NCBI GenBank assembly: GCA_028671895.1
Contig: CM053804.1
Location: 997,001 to 1,061,000, forward strand
Direction of reading: 5' to 3'
From: Oenanthe sinensis
Taxonomy: Eukaryota; Streptophyta; Magnoliopsida; Apiales; Apiaceae
DNA length: 64,000 nt
Below the pieces are notes generated by a model. It was not told the DNA's origin and did no database searches. It saw only the letters and a program-made list of their open reading frames with translations. Positions 1 through 11,993 of this stretch are shown in pieces (the first letter of the stretch is position 1; every line of letters begins with the position of its first letter). Both the position numbers and the translations under genes were made by a program.

Positions 1-2290
1 CTTTACAAAACCTCTAGAAAAAAAAACAATATACATACATAAACTATAAACAAAATGTACATATTAATGCATGCATGCAAACCTTGATCTATAATATCGT
101 TTACTTCAAATTTATCTTGAAATCTTCAACTGAATAAAAATGCTTTTGAGACTACATGGGCCTCACCTAAAAATATGACGGGCCAAGATTTTCAGAAACT
201 AAATTAACCTGGCATTATGTACATGTAACAATAAACTTAAAGATAAAAATGCACTTACTCTCACATTTTCTTTATATTTATTAATTAAGATTATATATTT
301 TATAAACCCTAAAAATGTGAGTAAATAAAAACAAATAAATTTATTGCATATAAAAATTTATGACCTGCTGCCACCTTTTTCTTTGTTAATGATAGGAGAT
401 GGTAGAAATTTATGCAAGTAACTTGCAGCCATACGCAAAGCCCAAACGTGCAATACATGCACTGTTTTGGCATTCCTTTTTTGTCTATAGAATCATTTAA
501 AGTTATTACCTTTGCCCCAATGCCAAACAAAGTCTTAATTTCACTGCCATCAACTACTAGTCAAAAGTCTAATGCTTTTGATTGTATATTTACCCATTTC
601 CCTGGATCACAAATCAATGCTTTTAATTCCATTCCCCTTTGGTCAAACTTTCATTCGTGAATTCGAATATTAGAATCATTATTTAATTCGTGAAAATTTG
701 TTCAACAAATATTATTAAGATGATTATAAATTAATTTTTAATAGATAAATGCTTATATCTGATATATGTTAAAAGTAATTTGTAAAATATTAAATATTAT
801 TTTAAATATTTTTATTTTGGTCTTGACAAGAGTTTTCATAAATGTATTCGCTGAAAATTTGTTCCTGACTTTTGTAAAGAGCTTCCTTGAAATTAAAATT
901 TTTAAGAAGTTCAATATGATAAATTTTTTAAGAATAATATATTTTGAACTAATGGTTTTACAAGTCAAGAAGTGCCCTTCTATTCTAAAAACTATTTTTC
1001 AGTTAAATTTAATATTTTTATAAATGAGATGATTTTCATAAATATATCCATGTAAATATATAGCAGTTAATTTAAATCTGAATATTAATGATAATAACAA
1101 TAAAATCAATTAATATTTTAATTTTTATATTAATAAATTCTAAAGTATCCCATTAATCTCCCTGAGAATACAATATCAATTGAAGATTTTTTTATAACTA
1201 ACATGAGTGCCAACTATGTAAATGGTCTTTTCTTCGGATTGATAATTTTTGGTTTGGTATTTGATTTTAAAAATTCTATTTTAGATATTTGATTTCATTT
1301 TTTCAGATTAAATATTCCATCTAGATTTTTTATAAATTAAGATTCAATTCCAAATCAAAACTTATTTTAAAAATCGGATATTAGGATCAGTTTTATATAT
1401 TTTTTTAAAAATCTGACTTTTATGGAATAACTAATTAATATATTAAAGACAAGTAGTAAAATATATAATGAATACAATTAATTAGTAATTAGTTACTAAT
1501 AAAAAAATTATTGGAGAAAATTCTAAATTATTATGAATATAATATTAGATGAAAAAAATATAAAAATATAGTACTCCTACGAAGCATTAAGATTATTGTT
1601 CTATTTTAACTTATAGTGTGATACTAAAAAAAATTAAAATTTATATACAAGAATTGTTAAATTTATAATTTGATATATATAAATGGTATAATTAATTACT
1701 GATTTGTAAATTTAATCAGTGTTGATAACAATAAAATAAAACAAATTATCATTTATATATTGTAGAAAATTAAAATAATTTAATTTTGAATTCAATCCAA
1801 ATAAATCAAACAAAAAATATCCATTTTTCTCCCCCAAATCTCTTTCTCATATTTATCAACCAAAATATATCCATTACGCGTCACGAAAGAGGGTGAAGTA
1901 GTTGGTACATTGGAGGTGTGCATGATTTAAAGGAGGTTGTGTGTTGGAGTTATTGAAAATTTCAATCATTTCCATCATCTATCCATCTTTCTCTCCTTCC
2001 CAAATCCCATCCATGTTAAAAACTTCATTTCAATTTCAATAACAATAAATACGACTAGTAGCTAGTGTACATAGACATATGGTAATTACAGTGATTTGCA
2101 AAGGCCACCGCAGTATGCACCGTGATAAGATCATAATTAATTATTAACCACATTTATCTGTCTATACTCTATACAATATATGTACATACACTACTCGATT
2201 GCTTTTATCCTCCAATGGGGGTTGGTCTTTAAAGATTGCCCACTCCAAGACTCCACCTCTACTCTAGTACTCTCTCCTCCTCCCTTTATC
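1..2290. other. A+T-rich intergenic DNA, no gene seen
   Basis: Both strands show only short frames of 60-85 codons without recognisable motifs. Sequence is dominated by A/T runs and degenerate low-complexity stretches. The last 100 bases are C/T-rich (Y-patch-like) and lead into the TATA box of the MIR164 gene. Confidence 0.6.
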
Positions 2291-2295
2291 TCTCC

Positions 2296-2303
2296 TATAA
2301 ATA
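2296..2303 (+). promoter_or_regulatory. TATA box of the MIR164 gene
   Basis: TATAAATA preceded by pyrimidine-rich sequence (CTCTCCTCCTCCC) sits about 100 bases upstream of the miR164 mature sequence. Plant MIR genes are Pol II genes, and a start site about 30 bases downstream (near 2330) would put the hairpin close to the 5' end of the primary transcript. The assignment is by position and match; the start site itself is inferred. Confidence 0.5.
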
Positions 2304-2399
2304 CCTTGTCACTTTATAATTTTCTTCTTCACTCTCCTCCTTCTTCACCTAAATTATTCATGTATACAAGTTCAAGAGCGCAGAGTGAGTAGCCCTTGA

Positions 2400-2420
2400 T
2401 GGAGAAGCAGGGCACGTGCA
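2400..2420 (+). ncRNA. miR164: Mature miR164 (5p, 21 nt)
   Basis: The 21 bases match the canonical, deeply conserved plant miR164a/b sequence as I know it. It starts with T (U in RNA), which suits loading into AGO1, and lies on the 5' arm of the hairpin. Confidence 0.93.
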
Positions 2421-2455
2421 TGATCAAGTCGAGTACCTAATCGACACTATCATTG

Positions 2456-2476
2456 CACGTGCTCCCCTTCTCCAAC
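2456..2476 (+). ncRNA. miR164*: miR164 star (3p)
   Basis: The 3'-arm segment is offset by two bases at each end from full pairing with the mature strand, as expected for a Dicer-like duplex. Mismatches face mature positions 9 and 10. Confidence 0.8.
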
Positions 2477-2560
2477 ATGGGTTCCTACACTCCCAGGCCA
2501 GGCCACATCAGCCCATTTATATGCTAGTATTATACATTAACTACTTCCATATATTATGTA

Positions 2561-2580
2561 GTGTGTGTGTGTGTGTGTGT
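2561..2580. repeat. (GT)10 microsatellite
   Basis: Uninterrupted GT dinucleotides about 60 bases 3' of the miR164 hairpin stem, probably within the primary transcript. Confidence 0.9.
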
Positions 2581-2584
2581 TTTT

Positions 2585-4160
2585 CAGCTCTATATGTGCA
2601 CGTAGCAGCGAACAGATCTTATAGATATGGTACAGGATTTATATAGAGATATGCAGAGTTGAAATATAGCTAGATAGAGTAATTTATCGTATTCAACATG
2701 TAATATACACAGTGCATGGCATGTGTCACGTACTCATCATAGATGCAGTCATGTATGATGTATGTGTGTAATTTTTCAAGTTCTTGGGTATAATTTAGTT
2801 GATACTAGCTGCTTAATTCTTACACATCTGCATGTTAGATATACTCCATAAACTAACCTATATATAGCCAGTATATATGCCAGTTTGGTACTCTCAACAA
2901 TCCATGATTGTTTTTAATTTTCATAACCTGCATATTTTATTTAAGTGTTAGTAATAAAATGGTTTTAGTAAAATAAAATAAAAATCAAATGTGTTCTCTT
3001 CCATATCCATCAAACTTACACATGCATCCATGTTATTTACCAAAAAAAAAATTGCATCCACGTTCTGAGACATTAAATTATTTAATTATCTTTTTTTTGA
3101 AATTATATATCTTTCGGAGTTGGGGGTACTACTGAGGTGACGGTGAATTAGGCTAGCCGGAGAAAGTAAAGGCTGGGGTTCAAAACCCAAAAAACTTTAT
3201 CTACTTTCCAGATTCAGCTCCAAGCCCATCCAAATCTAGCCTTCTATTTCCCTGTTTTCACTTTTAAACACACGTACAAGTAATATTCAATTCATACCGA
3301 ATCTAATGTTTCTGAAAACCTACGTAAAGCAGCGTTACGATTTTGAAATAAAGTTGAATTTGTTATATTTGATAGATTAATTATACATCGGAGAAAGAGA
3401 AAAAGAAAAAGAAATTTAAAACAGTTGGGACTTAAAAATTTTAAAATATAGGAAATTTCTTTTGCTCAAACAAGTTTGAACACTCATCTTATAGCAAAAC
3501 AAATAGGGTTCTAGTTGATTGATTAAAAATATTATAAAATAATGAGTTCTAGTGACTAGTGTGTATCACTCCAATAATAATCTCTATAAAAGTATGCATT
3601 ATAATTTATATGTTGATTTTTAAATATTTAATAATGTCTTTTAATTTCATTATGAAAGCCGTCAATGGAATCAACATGATCTTTAATCACTTCAGATCAA
3701 AAAAATAACTCAATAAATAATAAATAAATTGTTTCTTGTTGCCAATACTGCACTTCAACCAACCATATTGTATAAATTAATTATTTTGAAAATTCACATA
3801 ATTTAGTTAAATTATTTGTTCGAAAATTTGTGACCAAATGATTGGCATAACCTCCGTTCGAATTTGATCTCTAATATTAATATCATAATTGTCAATAATA
3901 ATTCGAAACCTCATATCAAAATTAATATCGTATGTATTAAATTCAAAACTTGTCATTTTAAAAGCAAGTGTTTCTTGTTCAGAATTAAAAATATTAAAAT
4001 TTATATTAGCCACTGAATCCAATTAAGAGCCTATTTTTTATCTGGAGAAGAACTTAACCTTTTAATGATAAATTTATCCATTAAATCTTGCAATTTCTAT
4101 TGGTTATTCTGATTTTAGCCGGGGCTTCCCCCACCTTTGTCCTCCTTGGTTTTCCAGCAT
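2585..4160. other. Intergenic DNA, no gene seen
   Basis: A+T-rich sequence with short random frames only. The first part may be the tail of the pri-miR164 transcript. The small G+C-richer patch at about 3118-3250 holds no frame or motif I recognise. Confidence 0.5.
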
Positions 4161-4163
4161 TGG

Positions 4164-4525
4164 GGTTAAATGGCTATTTTATCACTCAAATGAAACACAA
4201 CTTGCAAATAAGTCATTAAAATGAAAAAACTTGCATCCACATCATTGAACCTAAACCGGTAAATATGTTTGACTTTTAACCGAAATCGTCAATTACATTC
4301 AGATCAGATGTCAAATATGATAGATCCATTAGATCAAGTTAATTAGGGCCAGACTTATACATGTGTATGTCAAATGATAGATCTGTTAGTTTCTTTAACG
4401 TTCTTAATGGAGAAAACTTATTTGAAAATTTTAATTACTTTAATGAGTTGACTGCAAGTTTTTTCGAATTAATGACTCACTTGCAAGTTGAGTTTCACTT
4501 AAATGATGAAATAGCCATTTAATCC
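4164..4525. mobile_element. Fold-back MITE with ~85-bp inverted ends
   Basis: The left end (TTAAATGGCTATTTTATCAC...) and the reverse complement of the right end (TTAAATGGCTATTTCATCAT...) align for roughly 85 bases, including the block ACTTGCAA...TCATTAA...AAAAACTTGCA. The element is about 362 bp with no coding capacity. No clear target duplication was found, so the superfamily is unassigned; long inverted ends would fit a Mutator-type MITE. Confidence 0.7.
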
Positions 4526-4699
4526 TTTTTCAATTTGCTATGTACCAATCTTTTCACAAATTATTCAAAATAATATGATTAAATTCAAATTTTAATATTT
4601 ATGAATGCACAAATATAATCTTACAAAACATAATAATATTTTTGTAAGTTAAATTAGGTGGTAAGTAACCTTTGATTAAATTCTTTTAAGAGATAGAAT

Positions 4700-5575
4700 A
4701 ACGTGTATATAATATTAACTTTAGTTTCATATATATAGATTGTCGGATTTTATTTTTAAGTCAATTATAGATTAATTTGATTATGTAATATAGGATATCA
4801 AATAGGTCTAGCAAGATTTTGGAAGAGGTAAATATCGTTATTAATGTGAGTATAAATCGGAAACTTATCTTATATATATGTTATGAGTTATATGATTTGT
4901 ATGTCAAATATGTGATTTTAATGTGTTTATCTGAATAAATTGGATGAATGAATTTACATGATTTAATTTATACCTATGTGAGCTATATGGGTATGGTTTC
5001 TTTTGGAAATTGTGTAATATTGTTAATATAGAAAGAAAAATAATACATGTACATGGTTAAATACATTGATACATGAGATATAAACTTATAGACTATGCTA
5101 AGTTGTAGCGCGTCATCATTTGCATTAGACTAAAGTAAAGGCGTTGTGATAGCTATATTTTATACTTCGACCCCGATGATACAAGTGGCCTTCACACTAC
5201 ATGCAAGAAACCTCCGAGTTTATACATGGGACCATTGGGTCATACGGGGGGAAAAGCCTTTGTGCCCAAATACAAGTAAAAGAGCTTTTGTAGAAAATAC
5301 AAGATTTGACTAATCACAACAATAGAGACACATGCATACATGTACATGATATTGCTTATTTATTTCATAATATATTTTCAACTGTTTTACATATGATAAT
5401 TTATATTCACTAAGTTGCAAACTCATATAAAGCGCAAGTTATTGTCGGTCAGCTAGTGCTGCAGAGTACCTCCTCTAATTTTGCATTTGCATATACATAG
5501 TATATAATTGGGTCATACACATCCGCAAAGTTATGATGTATAGATATTTCTACGTCACAAGGGGGTGTCACACAC
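4700..5575 (+). mobile_element. Probable decayed LTR remnant
   Basis: The 3' end reads CTACGTCACAAGGGGGTGTCACA, the kind of GTGTCACA ending often seen in Ty3/gypsy LTRs, and the upstream text (5100-5280) is less A+T-rich than its surroundings. The left boundary is a guess and no coding part is attached. Low confidence. Confidence 0.3.
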
Positions 5576-8190
5576 ACACACACATATAATATTAATACGG
5601 TTGGATGGTAGCATGGATTATGATATATATAAGTATAATATAATAATAATTGAATGATTTATTGAAATAATATAATAATTTATTCTCAATTCTCAATTCT
5701 CATTGGAATTATCCTCTATATATATAATCACAGAAGATGCCCCAAACTTGCATAGTATTTTGTTTTAATTTTATTATTTTCCTCGTTCAAAAAATTAAAT
5801 ATATGCTTTATAAATACCGTTTCTTTTAATTTATTTATAACTTTGTATATGATAGAGGCAAAATATTATTAGATCAACTATTATTTATCAAAATAATAAT
5901 ATTATCAACTATTATATATTAAATTATTTTTTATTTTAAATTTATTTAGACTTAAGAATTTTGAGTATTAATATATATTATCCCCTTCCTTTTATTTTAT
6001 ATAATAAATATTTTATTTTCTTTATTATATTATAATAATATGACAACTTCAACGTTTGAGGAATATTTGGATTTTTTTTTGAAAAAGTAACATTTTCCAA
6101 TATTAAAATACATGTATAATAGTCAACATAAAATATAAAAAGAAACTCGGGAATAGTAAAAAATAACAAGTGCATTGCGTGTGCAAATGAGGACTGGGAA
6201 ACACAGAGAATATAAATATCTCGTCTCTCCATTCATTCGATCTCCGTCATTCAAAAACATGCATACATATATATGTGTATATCGTTGTTTTACCTTACAA
6301 CACACTTACGCCATCGCTTGTAAATCAAGATACCTCCAGCTCTTTATTTATAATCTCTCGGTCCCATGCATATTATTTGAGCTACTTTGACTAGCATGTG
6401 TCTTTTTAAATTAAAGTTTAATTATCTAACATTAATTTATATTCACTAAAAAAATGAAAAAGTAAACTATAAATAAGTATATTATATGAACATGTAGTTA
6501 TAAATTTTTTAAATACATATTATAAATATTAAGTTCATTCTTTTCGAGATGTTTAAAAAAAAAACTCACATACAAAGAGACGGATTGAATATATTTTATC
6601 GTCCCTGCATGCATTTGTTCTTGTTCCACACCACTATCATTCACTGCTAGTACTTGTTGTCAGACTTGTTCACTGCCATTATTTGCTTTCATTTCAATTT
6701 CCAATAAAATCAGATCAACTAAGCTAGCTAGCTAGCTAACATGTATACATACATACATACACGTATGTATGTACATGCTCTAATGGCTGCCCCCACTGCA
6801 TGCAGTCTGCCAACACAAGTAACATAGATCTATATATTACCTACCTACTAGCTATCAGGATATATATATACACGTATGCTTGTGTGTATTTTACGTACAT
6901 GTCATCCTCCAAAATAATTACTAGTTCACTTTGTCTTTAACAATTTGTACGAGTCAATGTTTTTCAAGGGAAAAGTTAGACAATATCCCAATCCCAAGTT
7001 GGAAACAAATCGCCCACGTAATAAGGGGAAGAGCAAAGTACACATAACTTGCATAGTGAGGCAACGTTAGCTTGTTGTTGATGCATAGTGCAAATGGACT
7101 GCCAAATCAAAATCTAACGCCATCTCAGTCAATCCATCCATCTTCCCCATTGCTGATGGACCTCAACAAAGCTGTGCCTCCTTATATATACACTTCCGTA
7201 CTTTACGCACGTAACCATATCTTCACGAGAGAGAGAGAGAGATAAATGCCTTGATTTTTTTTTTATACCTGTGCATGTGATCTGCGCTAGCTCTGCACTC
7301 TGCTTAATTTACAGGTATTTTAAAGTAATATTTTCTTTTTAAACCCATCGTGTAAAATAATATTTTATTCGAGTTCTATAATTAAAAAAAAAAAAACCGG
7401 ATAGAGAAAAATATAAAACTTATAAGGTATTAGTTAACATGTTACAATGGTCTAACTGAGTAACTGAGTTTATCCGACATGACTCTGTTTATACTCATAT
7501 TTATCTCTAGTAGTACATTTTAAGAAGTCTTTCAATACCCAGTAACCAAGCATACACTTCTTTTTCAAACCATAAAAGATTTTAAACCAAAATCTCGATG
7601 GCCACCCCATTGGTCATACTCAAACAAATTATTTTAAGACATGATTAGCAAATAAAATGCCATGGAGGATGCCAGTCACGGGGTTGGGGAAAAAATATAG
7701 CGACATAGTGACAGTAATATATTTTATCATGTAGTTGATCGAACACAATCACACACATATATAGATAGTTATATTTCATTATCAATTATTATGAGAATAA
7801 AGATTCTAAAATTAATTTTAGGATATTTTTCCAAAGACCACATAAAATACATATAAACAAATACATCTAATCATTTTTTTTAAATAATTTAGTCATTTAT
7901 TATTAAATATTCACTTACCATTTATTTTATTTTATTCATAAATTAGGAAACCGAGTAATTGGATGATTATATAATACACTCAAATAATCATTACCTTAGG
8001 AAATTTTGCTAAAATCTACCTTGTGATCCTTATTTTCTTATCTTATTCTACCAACTTTACAGATTACTTTGCCTTTAACATTATAAGTTACCAATTATAA
8101 CAATAACAAATATCCAACAATATCATACAAATAATTAAATCATCAATAAATATTTTAAAATCACTCGATAATATAATATAAAATAAATAT
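5576..8190. other. Intergenic A+T-rich DNA with small repeats
   Basis: Includes a CA run (5572-5583), a CTAG/ACAT tetranucleotide patch (6720-6775), a GA run (7228-7242) and poly-A/T. A TATATATA box at about 7182 followed by GA-rich sequence could be a promoter, but I see no gene behind it. Confidence 0.45.
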
Positions 8191-8198
8191 GTTAAAAT

Positions 8199-9695
8199 TG
8201 TTAGTAATTGTGCCTTAAAGACAATACTTTTATATTTTAAGGAAAATATTTTATTATTAATGATTATGTTTTATTGATTATTATTTATTTATTATGTTTT
8301 ATTTAATGCGTACTAAATTGAATGCGTAATGTCCTTGAAATTTTGATATGTATTATGTATCTTTAAATATGTGACTTGAAAATGAGATTATATGAATAAT
8401 ATCTTATTTCTAAAATACCCTAGTAGAGTATTATTATTTAAGGACAATAATAATGCACAAAGACTAGTATGTTTGTTGGCTGATGACCACATCTTATTGG
8501 TCATGGTGATACTAAAACACAAGAACATAAGTGCATGTCTCAATGCATGACACTAGAATAACCCGTCGTGAGATTCTACATGTTAATAAGTGTAATAAGT
8601 AATTCTCACTGTGATAATGATGTAATGATCCTCTGACTTGAAATCATTATATTTCTGTACGAGAATTAATATACTTTGATTACATTAAAAGTTACCTTTA
8701 ACCGGGTGATGATAAAAACGAATATTGGGTATATTATAAATCGTATGAGAAATATGAATGATCTAAATGAAATTTAATCCTCCTAATTTTAGAAGTGATA
8801 TTATTGGTCTCTTATTTAAGTGAGACTATGAAATGCACGGTCATGCTCAAATTTTGATTTGATTTTAATAGTTTACTCATCGATTAAGAAAATAAAGATT
8901 AAATTATGAAGAGGATGACACGAGACATGCCTTGAGTTTAATCTATAATATCAAAATTAAAGGAATTATATTACATGACACATTATTCACGAAAGACTTA
9001 ATCAAATTACTTATTTTATTATTATTACTTGAGTAGCAATGATGTATTATTAGATGCCGCTCATTGTTTACAATTTTAATTAAATATTAAAATTATTGTC
9101 AACGTAATAATAACCTACACGGTCACACATAAAAAACGCTTGAAGGATAAATAATTTAAATTAAGTAATTTATTTTATTTATGATATTAATTAAGTATGA
9201 CTTAATTAATTATATAAATAGAATAAATGAATTACTTAAACTAATTCGAAAATTAGTAATTAATTAATTAAGTGAGACTTAATTAAATAATTTAGAATTT
9301 TGGATTAGTATTAATTATAATTAGAAAAATTATTCCTCTCTCTATATAATCTATTTAATAAGAGACACATATTTTACAAGAACACTAGCCGTTTTGAGAA
9401 AAGAGGCAGAGATAGAGAGAAGCAGTGCTAGTACATATCAATCGTTCATGAAAAGTATTCGTGTGGACACCGTAGAGCGTAGTTCACGAGAGCGGAATGC
9501 GTGGTGATTAAACAAGTTTTGGACATTCATTAATCTTCCATTAATGAACTGTTAAAGTTTTTTAAGGTATTTGTTCTTTATCTCCGAATTAAATCTTTTA
9601 TTTTCGCATGGATCCTGCAGATGATTTCGATTTATATTACGTTTTATATTTATTTTTCGCATTTTTCCATTACGTTTGTGCCTCGAAACCCTTCA
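8199..9695. mobile_element. Solo LTR, 1,497 bp, with 5-bp target duplication
   Basis: The element begins TGTTAGTAATTGTGCC and ends CTCGAAACCCTTCA, so it has TG...CA termini. The 5 bases before it (8194-8198) and after it (9696-9700) are both AAAAT, a target site duplication. No PBS, polypurine tract or retroviral coding sequence lies within or beside it, hence a solo LTR left by LTR-LTR recombination. The second contig copy (18884-20029) starts inside this element. Confidence 0.75.
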
Positions 9696-9700
9696 AAAAT

Positions 9701-10292
9701 TACCCGATAACATAACATAAAACATCAAAAAAACATGACACGCAAGTAAACAATTACAATTATATAAATCGGTTCGATAAAAATATTATAAATCACTCTT
9801 TTAACATGATTTAAATGCACGATATCATTATAAGTATTGTATTAAACAAAATTAACATTTGAAACGAGCTTAAAATCTATTATCTTGAAAAAGTTTATAA
9901 AGTTTGTAAAATAAGGAGTTTTGTAATTGAATATAAGCTTATATATATAAATATTTAAAAATATAAAATATTTTGATGTTTTTAATATTCAAACATATTA
10001 CTATTACACATTATAAAAAATTTACAATATTAAAAATAAATTTTCCCTATCATTATAATATATTATATATTATAAATTGAGGTACATGTTTACATTTGAC
10101 CTCTAACATCATATATTTATGCTATATTATTAAAACTGAAATATAAAAAAATTTGGTCGGTTGAACTACGAGCCTAAAAAATATAAATGTTTATATTAAA
10201 TACAATTTAATCGGTCAATACTAAATCACCGGCCCAAAAATATACATATTTATATTAAATACAATTTTACTTATTATAATACAGACTCAATG

Positions 10293-10326
<34 letters not shown>

Positions 10327-11930
10327 ATTAACTAAGATTTTATTTTAAGCTCAGACTATATATATTTATTATAACACGGATTCAAATTATATACATATTT
10401 ATATTAAATAAAACACTATCAAATATACTTAACTTTTATAAACCCAAAAAATATACATATTTATTATACAAAATTTTTAAATATTATCAAAATATATCTT
10501 CTAAATAATTTATTATCACTCACATCTTTGATAAATTTATATAAAATAAGAAAATATATCATAGATATTAATATAAATTCTTAATATTATAAAAAATTAT
10601 ATTAAATATCAATAAAAATATAACATAAAAAATAAATTTATTTAAATATTAGTCATAGTTTATAATCAAACAAAATTGCAATTGTAATTGCAACTCTTTT
10701 TAAAAAAAGATAAAAGAAAAAAAATTGATTTCAATTACATTTGATTATAAATTGTATTTTTGCAACAATTATCCGTAAATAGTAAACTCGCAAACGAATT
10801 TTAAAAACTTAATATTTTCATTAATTTCTAAATATTTTAAATATATATACAACATTAAGGACTACCTACCGCAAGTGAATCTTATAAACTTTAGATCCGA
10901 AGTTGGGTTTGTCAAAAAAGAAATCTATTTAGTATCATTTTAATTTATTAAATTTTAATGACTCTTTGATATTAATTTTTTTTACCCGGAAATACGTTTC
11001 CGATATAACTTATAAATGATATTTTTTAATCATTTTATTTATATAGAAATATAAAGTATAAATTTATATATATAATGAAAATTTTTTAAAAATTATTTAC
11101 AAATATCTTGAAATACATATAAAAAGAAATAATTCTTATAAAATAAGACGGAGGGAGTATATATAATAAATAAGGGTTTAACTTTTTTAAAATGACGGAT
11201 CCCAAATTCTTTGGTCGGAATCCTTCACTTGGATCTCGTAGCATATGTACTTTCTAAAAGGGCAAAGCATATTTAACTGTGAAATGCCCAACGTAAACAA
11301 TAAAAATATAGTATACCATACAACGATTCTTCGTAACTATAGTATACCATACTATCATGTATTTGACAAATAACTATACTAGTTACAACATCAGCTCAGA
11401 ACTTGAAATAGCAATTTGTATGTCTTAAAGAGAATGTATCAGTTTTATTATTAATTGTTTTATTTAATAGGGACCAGGCAGTCTAAAATTTTTATCTACT
11501 TAATAGCCAAATGGACATTTATTTTGTTGATGTGAATGAGAATCATAGGGATGGAAATGGGGATATACGAGAGTGAATGATGTGAAATTTTAGTGGTATG
11601 GAGGGTATATGATTTGATCATTTGGGGGGAATGAGGGGATGAGATTCTCATTCCACACGGCCAAATTATTAATCGAAACACTAACACATAGGATTATGGT
11701 TTCGATTCTGGTTGACCAGACTCGTTAACCATGAAACAAACTACATATTTTTATGCAATTCACCATATGTCCTTAGTTCTCTTTATCTTATAGACACAAG
11801 CCAAGAAAACACATAATCCACGTACTATATGTGGCAGCCAAGATGTATCGTTTCTAGGGCCACAAACAGTCACAAGTGTCTGCCTAACATAGCAAACATT
11901 CAACACACACCATTAGTAGAGACTTCGAGG
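9701..11930. other. A+T-rich intergenic DNA downstream of gene A (first copy)
   Basis: No gene seen. It contains a (TA)n(GT)n microsatellite at 10292-10326 and, at 11147-11158, a lone GACGGAGGGAG end typical of a Stowaway MITE whose other end I could not find. The equivalent second-copy DNA is 20035-22264. Confidence 0.5.
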
Positions 11931-11993
11931 CGTACAGATTCTTCAGATTTAAATCATAGCGATGATACTTTTAAACGATAGATCAGAACAAGT

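Larger units (their letters stand above)
2380..2500 (+). ncRNA. MIR164: MIR164 primary microRNA hairpin
   Basis: The mature miR164 sequence lies at 2400-2420 (begins TGGAGAAGCAGGGC, ends GTGCA) and the star strand at 2456-2476 (begins CACGTGCTCC, ends TCTCCAAC). Read by hand, 19 of 21 mature bases pair with the opposite arm including one G-U, with mismatches only at miRNA positions 9 and 10, and the duplex leaves 2-nt 3' overhangs, as DCL1 products do. A lower stem follows (GAGTG...CCC near 2384-2396 against GGG...CACTC near 2479-2493), and a short loop stem (GTCGA/TCGAC, 2428-2445) closes the top. miR164 directs cleavage of NAC-domain transcription factor mRNAs (CUC1, CUC2, NAC1, ORE1 group), controlling organ boundaries, lateral roots and leaf ageing. 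The TATA box at 2296 fits this strand. Neighbouring protein genes are more than 9 kb away, so it is a free-standing MIR gene. Confidence 0.93.

Noticed and set aside
6784..6815. Possible second microRNA (GGCTGCCCCCACTGCATGCA)
   Set aside because: It matches no plant miRNA I know and no complementary arm was found nearby.
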